64,000 nucleotides of DNA from Odontocerum albicorne (taxonomy: Eukaryota; Arthropoda; Insecta; Trichoptera; Odontoceridae). The notes under the pieces are model-generated. The model saw only the letters and a list, made by a program, of their open reading frames with translations, was not told the origin of the DNA and did not search any database. Shown here in pieces: positions 24,391 to 36,600 of this stretch (the first letter of the stretch is position 1; every line of letters starts with the position of its first letter). A program made the position numbers and the translations under genes. Location: positions 18,523,240 through 18,587,239 of the forward strand of contig OX463863.1 in assembly GCA_949825065.1 (NCBI GenBank), written 5' to 3'.

Positions 24391-24649
24391 ACTTCCAGCC
24401 CAGGTATACAGTCCACTCAAAATCTTTCGAATATAGTCTCGAATCTCGTATAGCCCGCTTCGTCATAAACATTTTTTTTTTCTCAAAAAATCCTCAATAA
24501 AGTTAATTTTTTCGTCAAGTCCTCAAAAGCAATTTATGTCTTTATAATTTCTTTCCAATTCATTCACAATGTTTTATTATACCTACAATAATTTATTTAT
24601 TGTTTGAATTGAATAGTGAGTTTGCGATTATTTGATAGACAATAGATAT

Positions 24650-25000
24650 TTTTGATTCAAATAGAGTTGGAAATCAGCACACACAAAACTCAAAAGCCTC
24701 AATCAAAATCGTTTTTAAGCCTACACACAATGACACACCTACGATTACGGCTACATCTCATATTTTGAAGAATGTTACTGGTTATTTGCCATTGAGCAAA
24801 GTTCCACATATAAGTCACATGATGGACAAAACTCAGATCCCCCTAGCAGTTGAGAATTTTAATATACCAGCTCAAGTCGACCTTCTACTCGGTTCTGATG
24901 TTCTTGGCCGAGTTTTGGATGGTACTAAGGTCTCTTTGGGGCCCGGCAGGCCTATAGCCTTCGGCACGATCTTTGACTTTGCATTACTGGGACCAGTTCA
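24650..25000 (+). pseudogene. BEL/Pao aspartic protease (A17-like) remnant
   Basis: An open frame reads ILKNVTGYLPLSKVPHISHM, then IPAQVDLLLGSDVLGRVLDG and KVSLGPGRPIAFGTIFDFAL. The VDLLLGSDV block is the second half of Pao-type retropepsin. The catalytic DTG triad of the N-terminal half is not seen. The frame runs straight into the minisatellite at about 24990. The enzyme would process Gag-Pol but is incomplete here. Confidence 0.75.
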
Positions 25001-25480
25001 TACACTCAACTCATACCCTCAGCCCTCTCGGCTGGGATCAGCTCATACCCTCAGCCCCCTCGGCTGGGATCAGCCCATAAGCTTAGCTCAAATGCAGCTC
25101 AGCTCAAATCAGCTCATACACTCAACCCATACCCTCAGCCCTCTCGGCTGAGATCAGCTCATACCCTCAGCCCCCTCGGCTGGGATCAGCCCATAAGCTC
25201 AGCTCAAATGCAGCTCAGCTCAAATCAGCTCATACACTCAACCCATACCCTCAGCCCTCTCGGCTGGGATCAGCTCATACCCTCAGCCCCCTCGGCTGGG
25301 ATCAGCCCATAAGCTTAGCTCAAATGCAGCTCAGCTCAAACTCAGCTCATACTCTCAGCCCTCTCAGCTCATGCGTTTCAGCTCAAACTCATGCTTCAGC
25401 TCAAACTCAACTCAGCCCAAACTCGGCTAATACCCTCGGCCCTATCAGAGGGTATCAGTCAAACTCAACTCAGCTCAAAT
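24990..25480 (+). repeat. 116-bp minisatellite inside the BEL/Pao element
   Basis: Units marked by CAGCCCATAAGCTTAGCTCA recur about 116 bp apart (about 25072, 25188, 25304). Each contains two shorter CTCATACCCTCAGCC copies. The array degrades into CAGCTCAAACTCA variants by 25400. Confidence 0.85.
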
Positions 25481-25757
25481 GATAATGCCCAAGAATGATA
25501 GAGCCCAGGAATGATAGAGCTCAGGAATGATAGAGCCCAAGAATGATAGAGCTCAGGAATGATAGAGCCCAAGAATGATAGAGCTCAGGAATGATAGAGC
25601 CCAAGAATGATAGAGCCCAAGAATGATAGAGCCCAAGAATGATAGAGCCCAAGAATGATAGAGCCCAGGAATGATAGAGCTCAGGAATGATAGAGCTCAG
25701 GAATGATAGAGCTCAGGAATGATAGAGCTCAGGAATGATAGAGCCCAAGAATGATAG
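25480..25757 (+). repeat. 16-bp minisatellite inside the BEL/Pao element
   Basis: About 17 copies of GAATGATAGAGCCCAA or its GCTCAG variant, almost without other changes. Confidence 0.95.
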
Positions 25758-26340
25758 ACGCCACTCAAACTCAACTCAGCCCAAGCTCGGCGCATACCCT
25801 CAGCCCTATCAGAGGGTATCGGCGCCACTGGGGCTCAACTCAGCCCAAACTCGGCTCATACGCCACTCAAACTCAACTCAGCCCAAGCTCGGCGCATACC
25901 CTCAGCCCTATCAGAGGGTATCGGCGCCACTGGGGCTCAACTCAGCCCAAACTCGGCTCATACGCCACTCAAACTCAACTCAGCCCAAGCTTGGCGCATA
26001 CCTTCAGCCCTATCAGAGGGTATCGGCGCCACTGGGGCCAAACTCAGCCCAAACTCGGCTCATACGCCTCTCAAACTCAACTCAGCCCAAGCTCGGCGCA
26101 TACCCTCACCCCTATCAGAGGGTATCGGCGCCACTGGGGCTCAACTCAGCCCAAACTTGGCTCATACGCCACTCAAACTCAACTCAGCCCAAGCTCGGCG
26201 CATACCCTCAGCCCTATCAGAGGGTATCGGCGCCACTGGGGCCAAACTCAGCCCAAATTCGGTTCATACGCCACTCAAACTCAAACTCAGCCCAAACTCA
26301 ACCCACTCAAACCCGGCCCAGCGCAAACTCGGTTCATATC
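25758..26340 (+). repeat. 102-bp minisatellite inside the BEL/Pao element
   Basis: CGCCACTCAAAC recurs at 25759, 25861, 25963, (CGCCTC) 26065, 26167 and 26269, exactly 102 bp apart. Each unit has an inverted pair ATACCCTC and GAGGGTAT. 102 is a multiple of three and all forward frames lack stops, which produces three long overlapping ORFs that I do not regard as genes. Confidence 0.95.
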
Positions 26341-26394
26341 TTCGGCCCTCTCAGCATATGCTTCAACTCAAACTCAGCTCAGCCAAGTGCAATT

Positions 26395-26906
26395 CATTTG
26401 TCTCTCAAACGCAGCTCATGTATATCTCAAACACAACTCATTTGTCTCTCAAACACGATTCATTTGTCTCTCAAGCGCGGTTCATTTGTCTCTCAGACGC
26501 AGCTCATTTATATCTCAAACAAAACTCGTTTATCTCTCAAAACACAATTCATTTGTCTCTCAAACGCGGTTCACTTGTCTCTCAAAACACAATTCATTTG
26601 TCTCTCAAGCGCAGTTCATTTGTCTCTCAAACGCAGCTCATGTATATCTCAAACACAACTCATTTATCTCTCAAACACAATTCATTTGTCTCTCAAATGC
26701 AATTCATTTGTCTCTCAGACGCAGCTCATTTATATCTCAAACAAAACTCATTTATCTCTCAAAACACAATTCATTTGTCTCTCAAACGCAGTCCATTTGT
26801 CTCTCAGCCCGCAACCCATTTGTCACTCAGCCCACAATCCATTTGTCACTCAGCCCACAATCCATTTGTCACTCAGCCCACACTTCATTTATTTCTCAGC
26901 GCTCAA
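26395..26906 (+). repeat. 22-bp minisatellite inside the BEL/Pao element
   Basis: About 23 copies of TCATTTGTCTCTCAAACGCA-type units with GCGC, ACAC and AGCC variants. It runs directly into the integrase C-terminal coding sequence. Confidence 0.9.
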
Positions 26907-27157
26907 TCCTATCTCCACACCCTTCAAACCCGCTCTAAATGGCTTTCACCATCCTCCCCTCCTCAAATCGGAGAGCTCGTTCTAATAAAGGAGGACAACT
27001 TGCCGGCACTGAAATGGCGACTTGGACGCATCACCCGCACCATACCCGGCAAAGATGGAGTGCCAAGTGTTGTGGATCTGGATACAACCAGTGAACACAG
27101 AAGGCCGGTTTCAAGGCTAGCCCGGTTCCCGTTGGAGGTCCTCCCGGCCCCTCAGGA
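26907..27157 (+). pseudogene. BEL/Pao integrase C-terminal domain
   Basis: Reads SYLHTLQTRSKWLSPSSPPQ, IGELVLIKEDNLPALKWRLG and RITRTIPGKDGVPSVVDL, the DUF5641-type end of BEL/Pao integrase, thought to bind DNA. The catalytic core is absent. The frame continues from the preceding minisatellite and stops inside the LTR. Confidence 0.85.
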
Positions 27158-27607
27158 TGTTCACGCCAAAACCACGTGACGAAAAATCAGCTCAGATCCA
27201 TGCGGACAGAGCGTGACCGTCAAGTGATGTGGGGGGTAGACCAGATGGCCATCCACGCGCGGGGCGAGTGTCATCCCCGAGACAGTCAGTCGCCATCCAG
27301 GCGTGTGGGGAGTGTCATCGACCCGGACGGGTGAACAGTGCAATTAAAAAGTGACGATTTCTCACGTGACTCGAATTGGTGTATTTATGTACTCATATTA
27401 AAAACGCGTGTGTTACGTGCAGTTGAAATTTACTATATGTGGGCCAGTACCCAGTGCTTATAGGATCAACCCAAACATTGTGATAAAATAAGTGTGGTGT
27501 ACATACGTCAACCTTTTAGCTCGAAACGACTTCCGCGCCATCACCACTAAACCTGTAAGTACCATTTCCTTTCCCATCGTGTATTAGTTTTGGCGTAAGC
27601 CAAACCA
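27158..27607 (+). repeat. BEL/Pao 3' LTR
   Basis: 450 bp. Relative to the 5' LTR it has G to C, T to C and A to G changes and a 6-base insertion near 27532. No obvious polypurine tract precedes it. Confidence 0.95.
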
Positions 27608-27612
27608 ATAAG

Positions 27613-30600
27613 TGTGCAGACATTCTCACCTATAATGTAGAATAAGTGTGCAGACATACTCATCTATAATATAGTATAAGTGTGGATATAAACTCAACTT
27701 TATTGTTGTATAAATGTGCAGACATACTCACCTATAAAAATGTATAAGTGTGCAGACATGCTCACCTATAATGCAGTATCAATGTGCGGACATACTCACC
27801 TATAATATTGTATTAGTGTGGTGCAGACATGCCCACCTTTAATGAAGTATAAGCTTGCGGACATACTCACCTAGAATGTAGTAAAGTTGTGCATACATAC
27901 TCACCTATATTGTAGTATAAGTGTGCAGACATACTCACGTATAATGAAGTATAGTTGTGCATACATACTCATCTATAATGCATTATAAGTGTGCAGACAT
28001 ACTCGCCTATAATGAAGAATAAGTGTGCAGACATAATCACCTGTAATAAAGTATTAGTGTGCAGATATGCCCACTTTTAAAGAAGTATAAATGTGCGGAG
28101 ATACTCACCTATAATGTAGTATAGTTGTGCACACATACTCACCTGCAATGTATTATAAGTGTGCAGACATGCTCACATATAATGTAGTTTAAGTGTGCAG
28201 ACAGACTCACCTATAATGCAGTATAGATTTGCATACTTACTTACCTATAATGAAGTATAAGTGTGCAGATATACTCACGTATAATGTAGTGTTAGTGTTC
28301 ATACATACTCGCCTATAATGTAGTATAAGTGTGCAGACATATTCACCCATAATGAAGTATGAGTGAGCAGACATACTCACCTATAATGAAGTATAGTTGT
28401 GCATACATACTCACCTATAATGTAGTATAAGTGTGGAGACATACTCACCTATAATGAAGTATAAGTGTGCAGACATACTCACCTTTAATGTAGTATAGGT
28501 GTGCCAACATACTCATTTTTAATGTAGTATAAGTGTGGACACATACTCACCTATAATGAAGTATAAGTGTGCAGACATTCTTACCTATACTAAAGTATAG
28601 TTGTGCAGACAAACTCACCTATAATGTTCCATAAGTTTGCAGACGTACTCACCTTTAATGAAGTATAAGTGTGCAGACATGCTCACCTTTAATGAAGTAT
28701 AAGCGTGCAGACACACTCACCTGTAATATAATATTAGTGTGAAGACATGCCCCCCTTTAATAAAGTATAAGTGTGCGGACATACTCACCTATAATGTAGT
28801 ATATTTGTGCATACCAAATCTCCTATAATGTAGTATAAGTGTGCAGAAATACTGACCTATAATGTAGTAAAGTTATGCATACATACTAATATAAAATGTA
28901 GTATAAGTGTGCAGACATACTCACCTATAATGTAATATAAGTGGGCGGACATACTCACCTATAATACAGTATAAGTGTGCAGACATATTCACCTATAATG
29001 AAGTGTAAGTGTGCATATATACTCTCCAATACTGTTCTATAAGTGTGCAGACATACTCACCAATAATGCAGAATAAGTGTGCAGATATACTCACCTACAA
29101 TGGAGTATAAGTGTGCAGACATACTCACCTATAATGTAGTATAAGTGTGCAGACAAGCTCACATATAATAAAGTATAAGTGTGCAGACATACTAACCTAT
29201 AATGGAGTGTAAGTGTGCAGACATACTCAACTATTATGAAGTATAGTTGTGCATACATACTCACCTATAATAAAGTATAAGTGTGCAGACATACTCACCT
29301 ATATTGATGAAAAAGTGTTAAGACATACTCAACTATAATGAAGAAAAATTGTGCATATATACTCAGCTATAAAGTAGAATAAGTGTGCAGACATACTCTC
29401 CTATAACTAAGTATAAGTAAGCAGACGTACTCACCTATAATTTAGTATAAGTATGTAGACATACTCATCTATATTGCAGAATAGTTTTGCATACATACTT
29501 ACCTATAAGGAAGTATAAGTGTGCAGATATACTCACGTATAATGAAGTATAAGTGTGCAGACATACTCACCTAAAATGAAGTATAAGTGTGCCGACATGT
29601 CCACCTTTATTGAAGTATAAATGTGCGAACATACTCACCTATAATGTAGTATAATTGTGCATACATACTCACCTATAATGAAGTATAAGTGCGCGGACAT
29701 ACTCACCTATAATGTAGTATAGTTGTGCATACATACTCACCTATAATGAAGTATAAGTGTGCAGACATACTCACCTATAATGTAATATAAGTGTGCAGAC
29801 ATACTCACCTATATCGAAGTCAAAATTTGCAGACATACTTACCTATAATAAAGTATAGTTGTGCAGACATACTCACCTATAATGAAGCATAAGTGTGCAG
29901 ACATACTAACTTATAATGTAGTATAAGTGTGCAGACATGCTCACCTATAATGAAGCATAGTGTGCAGACATACTCACCTATAATGTTGTATTAGTGTGCA
30001 GACATGCCCACCTTTAATTCAAAATAAGCTTGCGGACATACTCACCTAGAATGTAGTAAAGTTGTTCATACATACTCACCTATATTGTAGTATAAGTGTG
30101 CAGACATACTCACCTATAATGTATTATAAGTGTGCAGACATACTCACCCATATCGAAGTATAAGTTTGCAGACATACTCACCTATGAAAGGCAACAAACC
30201 CAGATCCATTAAAATTATATGTCCAAATCAAATTACCTGTTGTTTTTTTCTCAAATTGTGTATATTTCTTGTCATGTGTAATAATAAATAAATAATGAAG
30301 TATAGTTGTGCATACATACACTCACATATAATGTAGTATAAGTGAGTAGACATACTCATCTATAATGCAGTATAGTTAGTGCATATATACTAATCTATAT
30401 AATGAAATAAAAGTGTGCAGTCATACTCACTTATAATGAAGTAAGAGTGTGCAGACAAACTCACCTATAATATAGTATAAGTGTGCAGACAGACTCACCT
30501 ATAATGCAGTATAGATTTGCATACTTACTTACCTATAATGAAATATAAGTGTGCAGATATACTCACGTAAAATGTAGTGTAAGTGTTCATACATACTCGC

Positions 30601-33600
30601 CTATAATGTTGTATAAGTGTGCAGACATATTCACCCATAATGAAGTTTGAGTGTGCAGACATACTCACCTATAATGAAGTATAGTTGTGCATACATACTC
30701 ACCTATAATGAAGTATAAGTGTGGAGACATACTCACCTATAATAAAGTATAAGTGTGCAGACATACTCACCTATAATGAAGTACAAGTGTGCAGACAGAC
30801 ATACTCACCTATAATGAAGTATAGTTGTGCATACGTACACTCACATATAATGTAGTATAAGTGAGTAGACATACACATCTATTATGCAGTATAGTTAGTG
30901 CATACATACTTAACTATAATGAAATAAAAGTGTGCAGACATACTCTCTTATAATGAAGTTAGAGTGTGCAGACAAACTCACCTATAATGTAGTATAAGTG
31001 TGTTGACAGACTCACCTATAATGCAGTATAGATTTGCATACTTACTTACTTATAATGAAATATTTGTGTGCAGATATACTCACGTAAAATGAAGTGTAAG
31101 TGTTCATACATACTCGCCTATAATGTTGTATAAGTGTGCAGACAAATTCACCTATAATGAAGTTTGAGTGTGCAGACATACTCACCTATAATGAAGTATT
31201 GTTGTGCATACATACTCACCTATAATGACGTATAAGTGTGGAAACATACTCACCTATAATAAAGTATAAGTGGGCAGACATACTCACCTATAATGTAGTA
31301 TAGGTGTGCAAGCATACTCATCTTTAATGTAGTATTAGTGTGGATACATACTCACCTATAATGAAGTATAAGTGAGCAGACATTCTTACCTATAATAAAG
31401 TATAGTTGTGCAGACAAACTCACCTATAATGTTCCATAAGTTTGCAGACGTACTCACCTATAATGAAGTATAAGTGTGCAGACATGCTCACCTATAATGA
31501 GGTATAAGCGTGCAGACACACTCACCTATAATATAATATTAGTGTGCAGACATGCCCCCCTTTAATAAAGTATAAGTGTGCGGACATACTCACCTATAAT
31601 GTAGTATACTTGTGCATAAATTATCTCCAATAATATAGTATAAGTGTGCAGAAATACTGACCTATAATGAAGTATAGTTGTGCATACATACTCATATACA
31701 ATGTAGTAGAAGTGTGCAGACATACTCACCTATAATGTAATATAAGTGGGCGGACATACTCACCTATAATATAGTATAAGTGTGCAGACATATTCACCTA
31801 TAATGAAGTGTGAGTGTGCAGATATACTCACCAATACAGTTCTATAAGTGTGCAGATATACTCACCTATAATGTAGTATAAGTGTGCAGATATACTCACC
31901 TATAATGTAGTATAAGTGTGCAGACATGCTCACCTATAAAACAGTATAGTTGTGCATACATACTCACCTATAACGAAGATTAGTTGTGCATACATTCTCA
32001 CTTATAATTTAATATAATAAAATATTAGTTTGCAGACATACTCACCTATGATGAAGTATAAGTGTGCAGACATAATCACTTATGATGTTGTATAAGTGTG
32101 CCGACATGCTCACTTTTAATGTAGATTAAGTGTGCATACATACTCACCTATAATGTATCATAAGTGTGCAGACATACTCATCTATATTGTAGTATCAGTG
32201 TGGAGACATACTCACCTATATTAAAGAATAAGTGTGCAGGCATTCTCACCTATAATGTAGAATAAGTGTGCAGACATACACATCTATAATGTAGTATAAG
32301 TGTGGATATAAACTCACCTTTATTGTTGTGTAAATGTGCAGACATACTCACCTATAAAAATGTATAATTGTGCAGACATGCTCAGCTATAATGCAGTATA
32401 AATGTGCAGACATACTCACCTATAATATAGTATTAGTGTGGTGCAGACATGCCCACCTTAAATGAAGTATAAGCTTGCAGAAATACTCACCTAGAATGTA
32501 GTAAAGTTGTGCATACATACTCACATATATTGTAGTATAAGTGTGCAGACATACTCACCTATAATGTAGTATAGTTTTGCATACATACTCACCTTTAATG
32601 CATTATTAGTGTGCAGACATACTCGCCTATAATGAAGTATTAGTGTGCAGACATACTCACCTTTAAGGAAGTATTAGTGTGCCGACATGTCCACCTTTAT
32701 TAAAGTATAAATGTGCGAACATACTCATCTATAATGTAGTATAATTGTGCATACATACTCACCTATAATGAAGTATAAGTGCGCGGACATACTCACCTAT
32801 AATGTTGTATAGTTGTGCATACATACTCACCTATAATGTAGTATAAGTGTGCAGACATACTCACCTATAATGTCATATAAGTGTGCAGACATACTCACCT
32901 ATATCGAAGTCAAAGTTTGCAGACATACTTACCTATAATAAAGTATAGTTGTGCAGACATACTCACCTATAATGAAGCATAAGTGTGCAGACATACTAAC
33001 TTATAATGTAGTATAAGTGTGCAGACATGCTCACCTATAATGAAGCATAGTGTGCAGACATACTCACCTATAATGTTGTATTAGTGTGCAGACATGCCCA
33101 CCTTTAATTCAGAATAAGCTTGCGGACATACTCACCTAGAATGAAGGTAAGTTGTTCATACATACTCACCTATATTGTGGTATAAGTGTGCAGACATACT
33201 CACCTATAATGTAGTATAGTTGTGCATACATACTCACCTATAATGTAGAATAGTTGTGCATACATACTCACCTATAATGTAGTATAAGTAAGCAGACATA
33301 CTCACCTAAAATGAAGTATTAGTGTGCAGACATGCCCACCTTTAATGAAGTATAAATGTGCGGACAATACTCACCTATAATGGAGTATAGTTGTGCATAC
33401 ATACTCACCTATAATGTAGTATAGTTGTGCATACATACTCACCTATAATGAAGTATAAGTGCGCGGACATACTCACCTATAACGTAGTATAGTTTTGCAT
33501 ACATACTCTCCTATGATGTGGTATAAGTGTGCAGACATACTGACCTTTAATGTAGTATAGTTGTGCAAACATACTCACCTATAATGTTGTATAAGTGTGC

Positions 33601-36600
33601 AGACATACTCGACTGTAATGTTGTATAAGTGTGCAGACATACTCAGCTATGATGAAGTATAAGTGTGCAGACATATTAACCTATAATGAAGTATAAGCGT
33701 GCAGACACACTCACCTGTAATATAATATTAGTGTGCAGACATGCCCCCCTTTAATAAAGAATAAGTATGCGGACATACTCACCTATAATGTAGTATATTT
33801 GTGCATACCAAATCTCCTATAATGTAGTATAAGTGTGCAGAAATACTGACCTATAATGTAGTAAAGTTATGCATACATACTCATATAAAATGTAGTATAA
33901 GTGTGCAGACATACTCACCTATAATGTAATATAAGTGGGCGGACATACTCACCTATAATATTGTATAAGTGTGCAGACATATACACCTATAATGAAGTGT
34001 AAGTGTGCATATATACTCACCAATACTGTTCTATTAGTGTGCAGACATACTCACCAATAATGCAGAATAAGTGTGCAGATATACTCACCTATAATGGAGT
34101 ATAAGTGTGCAGACATACTCACCTATAATGTAGTATAAGTGTGCAGACATGCTCACATATAATAAAGTATAAGTATGCAGACATACTAACCTATAATGGA
34201 GTGTTAGTGTGCAGACATACTCAACTATTATGAAGTATAGTTGTGCATACATACTCACCTATAATAAAGTATAAGTGTGCAGACATACTCACCTATATTG
34301 ATGAACAAGTGTTTAGACATACTTAACTAGAATGAAGAAAAATTGTGCATATATACTCAGCTATAAAGTAGTATAAGTGTGCAGACATACTCTCCTATAA
34401 CTAAGTATTAGTAAGCAGACGTACTCACCTATAATTTAGTATAAGTGTGTAGACATACTCATCTATAATGCAGTATAGTTTTGCATACATACTTACCTAT
34501 AAGGAAGTATAAGTGTGCAGATATACTCACGTATAATGTTGTATAAGTGTGCAGACATACTCACCTTAAATGAAGTATAAGTGTGCAGACAAACTCACCC
34601 ATAATGAAGTATTAGTGTGCAGACATGCAAACCTTTTATGTGGAAAAAGTGTGCAGACATACTCACCTATAATGAAGTATAAGTGTGCAGACATACTCAA
34701 CTATAATGAAGTATAGTTGTGCATACAAACTCACCTATAATGCATTATAAGTGTGCAGACATACTCACCTATAATGCATTATAAGTGTGCAGACATACTC
34801 GCCTATAATGAAGTATTAGTGTGCAGACATACTCACCTTTTAGGAAGCATTAGTGTGCCGACATGTCCACCTTTATTGAAGTATAAATGTGCGAACATAC
34901 TCACCTATAATGTAGTATAATTGTGCATACATACTCACCTATAATGAAGTATAAGTGCGCGGACGTACTCACCTATAATGTAGTATAGTTGTGCATACAT
35001 ACTCACCTATAATGTAGTAAAAGTGTGCAGACATACTCACCTAAAATGTAATATAAGTGTGCAGACATACTCACCTATATCGAAGTCAAAGTTTGCAGAC
35101 ATACTAACCTATAATAAAGTATAGTTGTGCAGACATACTCACCTATAATGAAGCATAAGTGTGCAGACATACTTACTTATAATGTAGTATAAGTGTGCAG
35201 ACATGCTCACCTATAATGAAGCATAGTGTGCAGACATACTCACCTATAATGTTGTTTTTGTGTGCAGACATGCCCACCTTTAATACAGAATAAGCTTGCG
35301 GACATACTCACCTAGAATGTAGTTAAGTTGTTCATACATTCTCACCTATATTGTAGTATAAGTGTGCAGACATACTCACCTATAATGTATTATAAGTGTG
35401 CAGACATACTCACCCATATCGAAGTATAAGTTTGCAGACATACTCACCTATAATGAAGTATAGTTGTGCATACATACACTCACATATAATGAAGTATAAG
35501 TGAGTAGACATACTCATCTATAATGCAGTATTGTAAGTGCATATATACTTATCTATATAATGAAATAAAAGTGTGCAGTCATACTCACTTATAATGAAGT
35601 AAGAGTGTGCAGACAAACTCACCTATTATGTAGTATAAGTGTGCAGACAGACTCACCTATAATGCAGTATAGATTTGCATACTTACTTACCTATAGTGAA
35701 ATATAAGTGTGCAGATATACTCACGTAAAATGTAGTGTAAGTGTTTATACTACTCGCCTATAGTGTTGTATAAGTGTGCAGACATATTCACCCATAATGA
35801 AGTTTGAGTGTGCAGACATACTCACCTATAATGAAGTAAAGTTGTGCATACATACTCACCTATAATGTAGTATAAGTGTGGAGACATACTCACCTATAAT
35901 AAAGTATAAGTGTGCAGACATACTCACCTATAATGAAGTTCAAGTGTGCAGACAGACATACTCACCTATAATGAAGTAAAGTTGTGCATACGTACACTCA
36001 CATATAATGTAGTATAAGTGAGTAGACATACTCATCTATAATGCAGTATAGTTAGTGCATACATACTCAACTATAATGAAATAAAAGTGTGCAGACATAC
36101 TCTCTTTTAATGAAGTACAAGTGTGCAGACATACTCACCTATAATGTAGTATAAGTGTGCAGACAGACTCACCTATAATGCAGTATAGATTTGCATACTT
36201 ACTTACCTATAATGAAATATAAGTGTGCAGATATACTCAGGTAAAATGTAGTGTAAGTGTTCATACATACTCGCCTATAATGTTGAATAAGTGTGCAGAC
36301 ATATTCACCCATAATGAAGTTTGAGTGTGCAGACATACTCACCTATAATGAAGTATAGTTGTGCACACATACTCACCTCTAATGTAGTATAAGTGTGGAG
36401 ACATACTCACCTATAATAAAGTATAAGTGTGCTGACATACTCACCTATAATGTAGTATAGGTGTGCAAGCATACTCATCTTTAATGTAGTATAAGTGTGG
36501 ATACATACTCACCTATAATGAAGTATAAGTGAGCAGACATTCTTACCTATAATAAAGTATAGTTGTGCAGACAAATTCACCTATAATGTTCCATAAGTTT

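Larger units (their letters stand above)
23891..27607 (+). mobile_element. BEL/Pao LTR retrotransposon, recent, coding region mostly replaced by minisatellites
   Basis: LTRs at 23891-24334 and 27158-27607 start TGTTCACGCC and end AAGCCAAACCA. They differ by three substitutions and one 6-base insertion. The 5-bp target duplication ATAAG (23886-23890 and 27608-27612) matches BEL/Pao. Inside, only a protease remnant (about 24650-25000) and the integrase C-terminus (26907-27157) remain. The rest is minisatellite. No Gag, RT, RNase H or integrase core is present, so it must have moved using proteins from another element. It sits inside the 34-bp satellite. Confidence 0.95.

Noticed and set aside
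25735..27179. Three overlapping ORFs of 340-416 residues in the BEL/Pao element
   Set aside because: Open only because the 102-bp and 22-bp arrays lack stops. Only the last ~85 residues of one frame match a known domain (integrase C-terminus).
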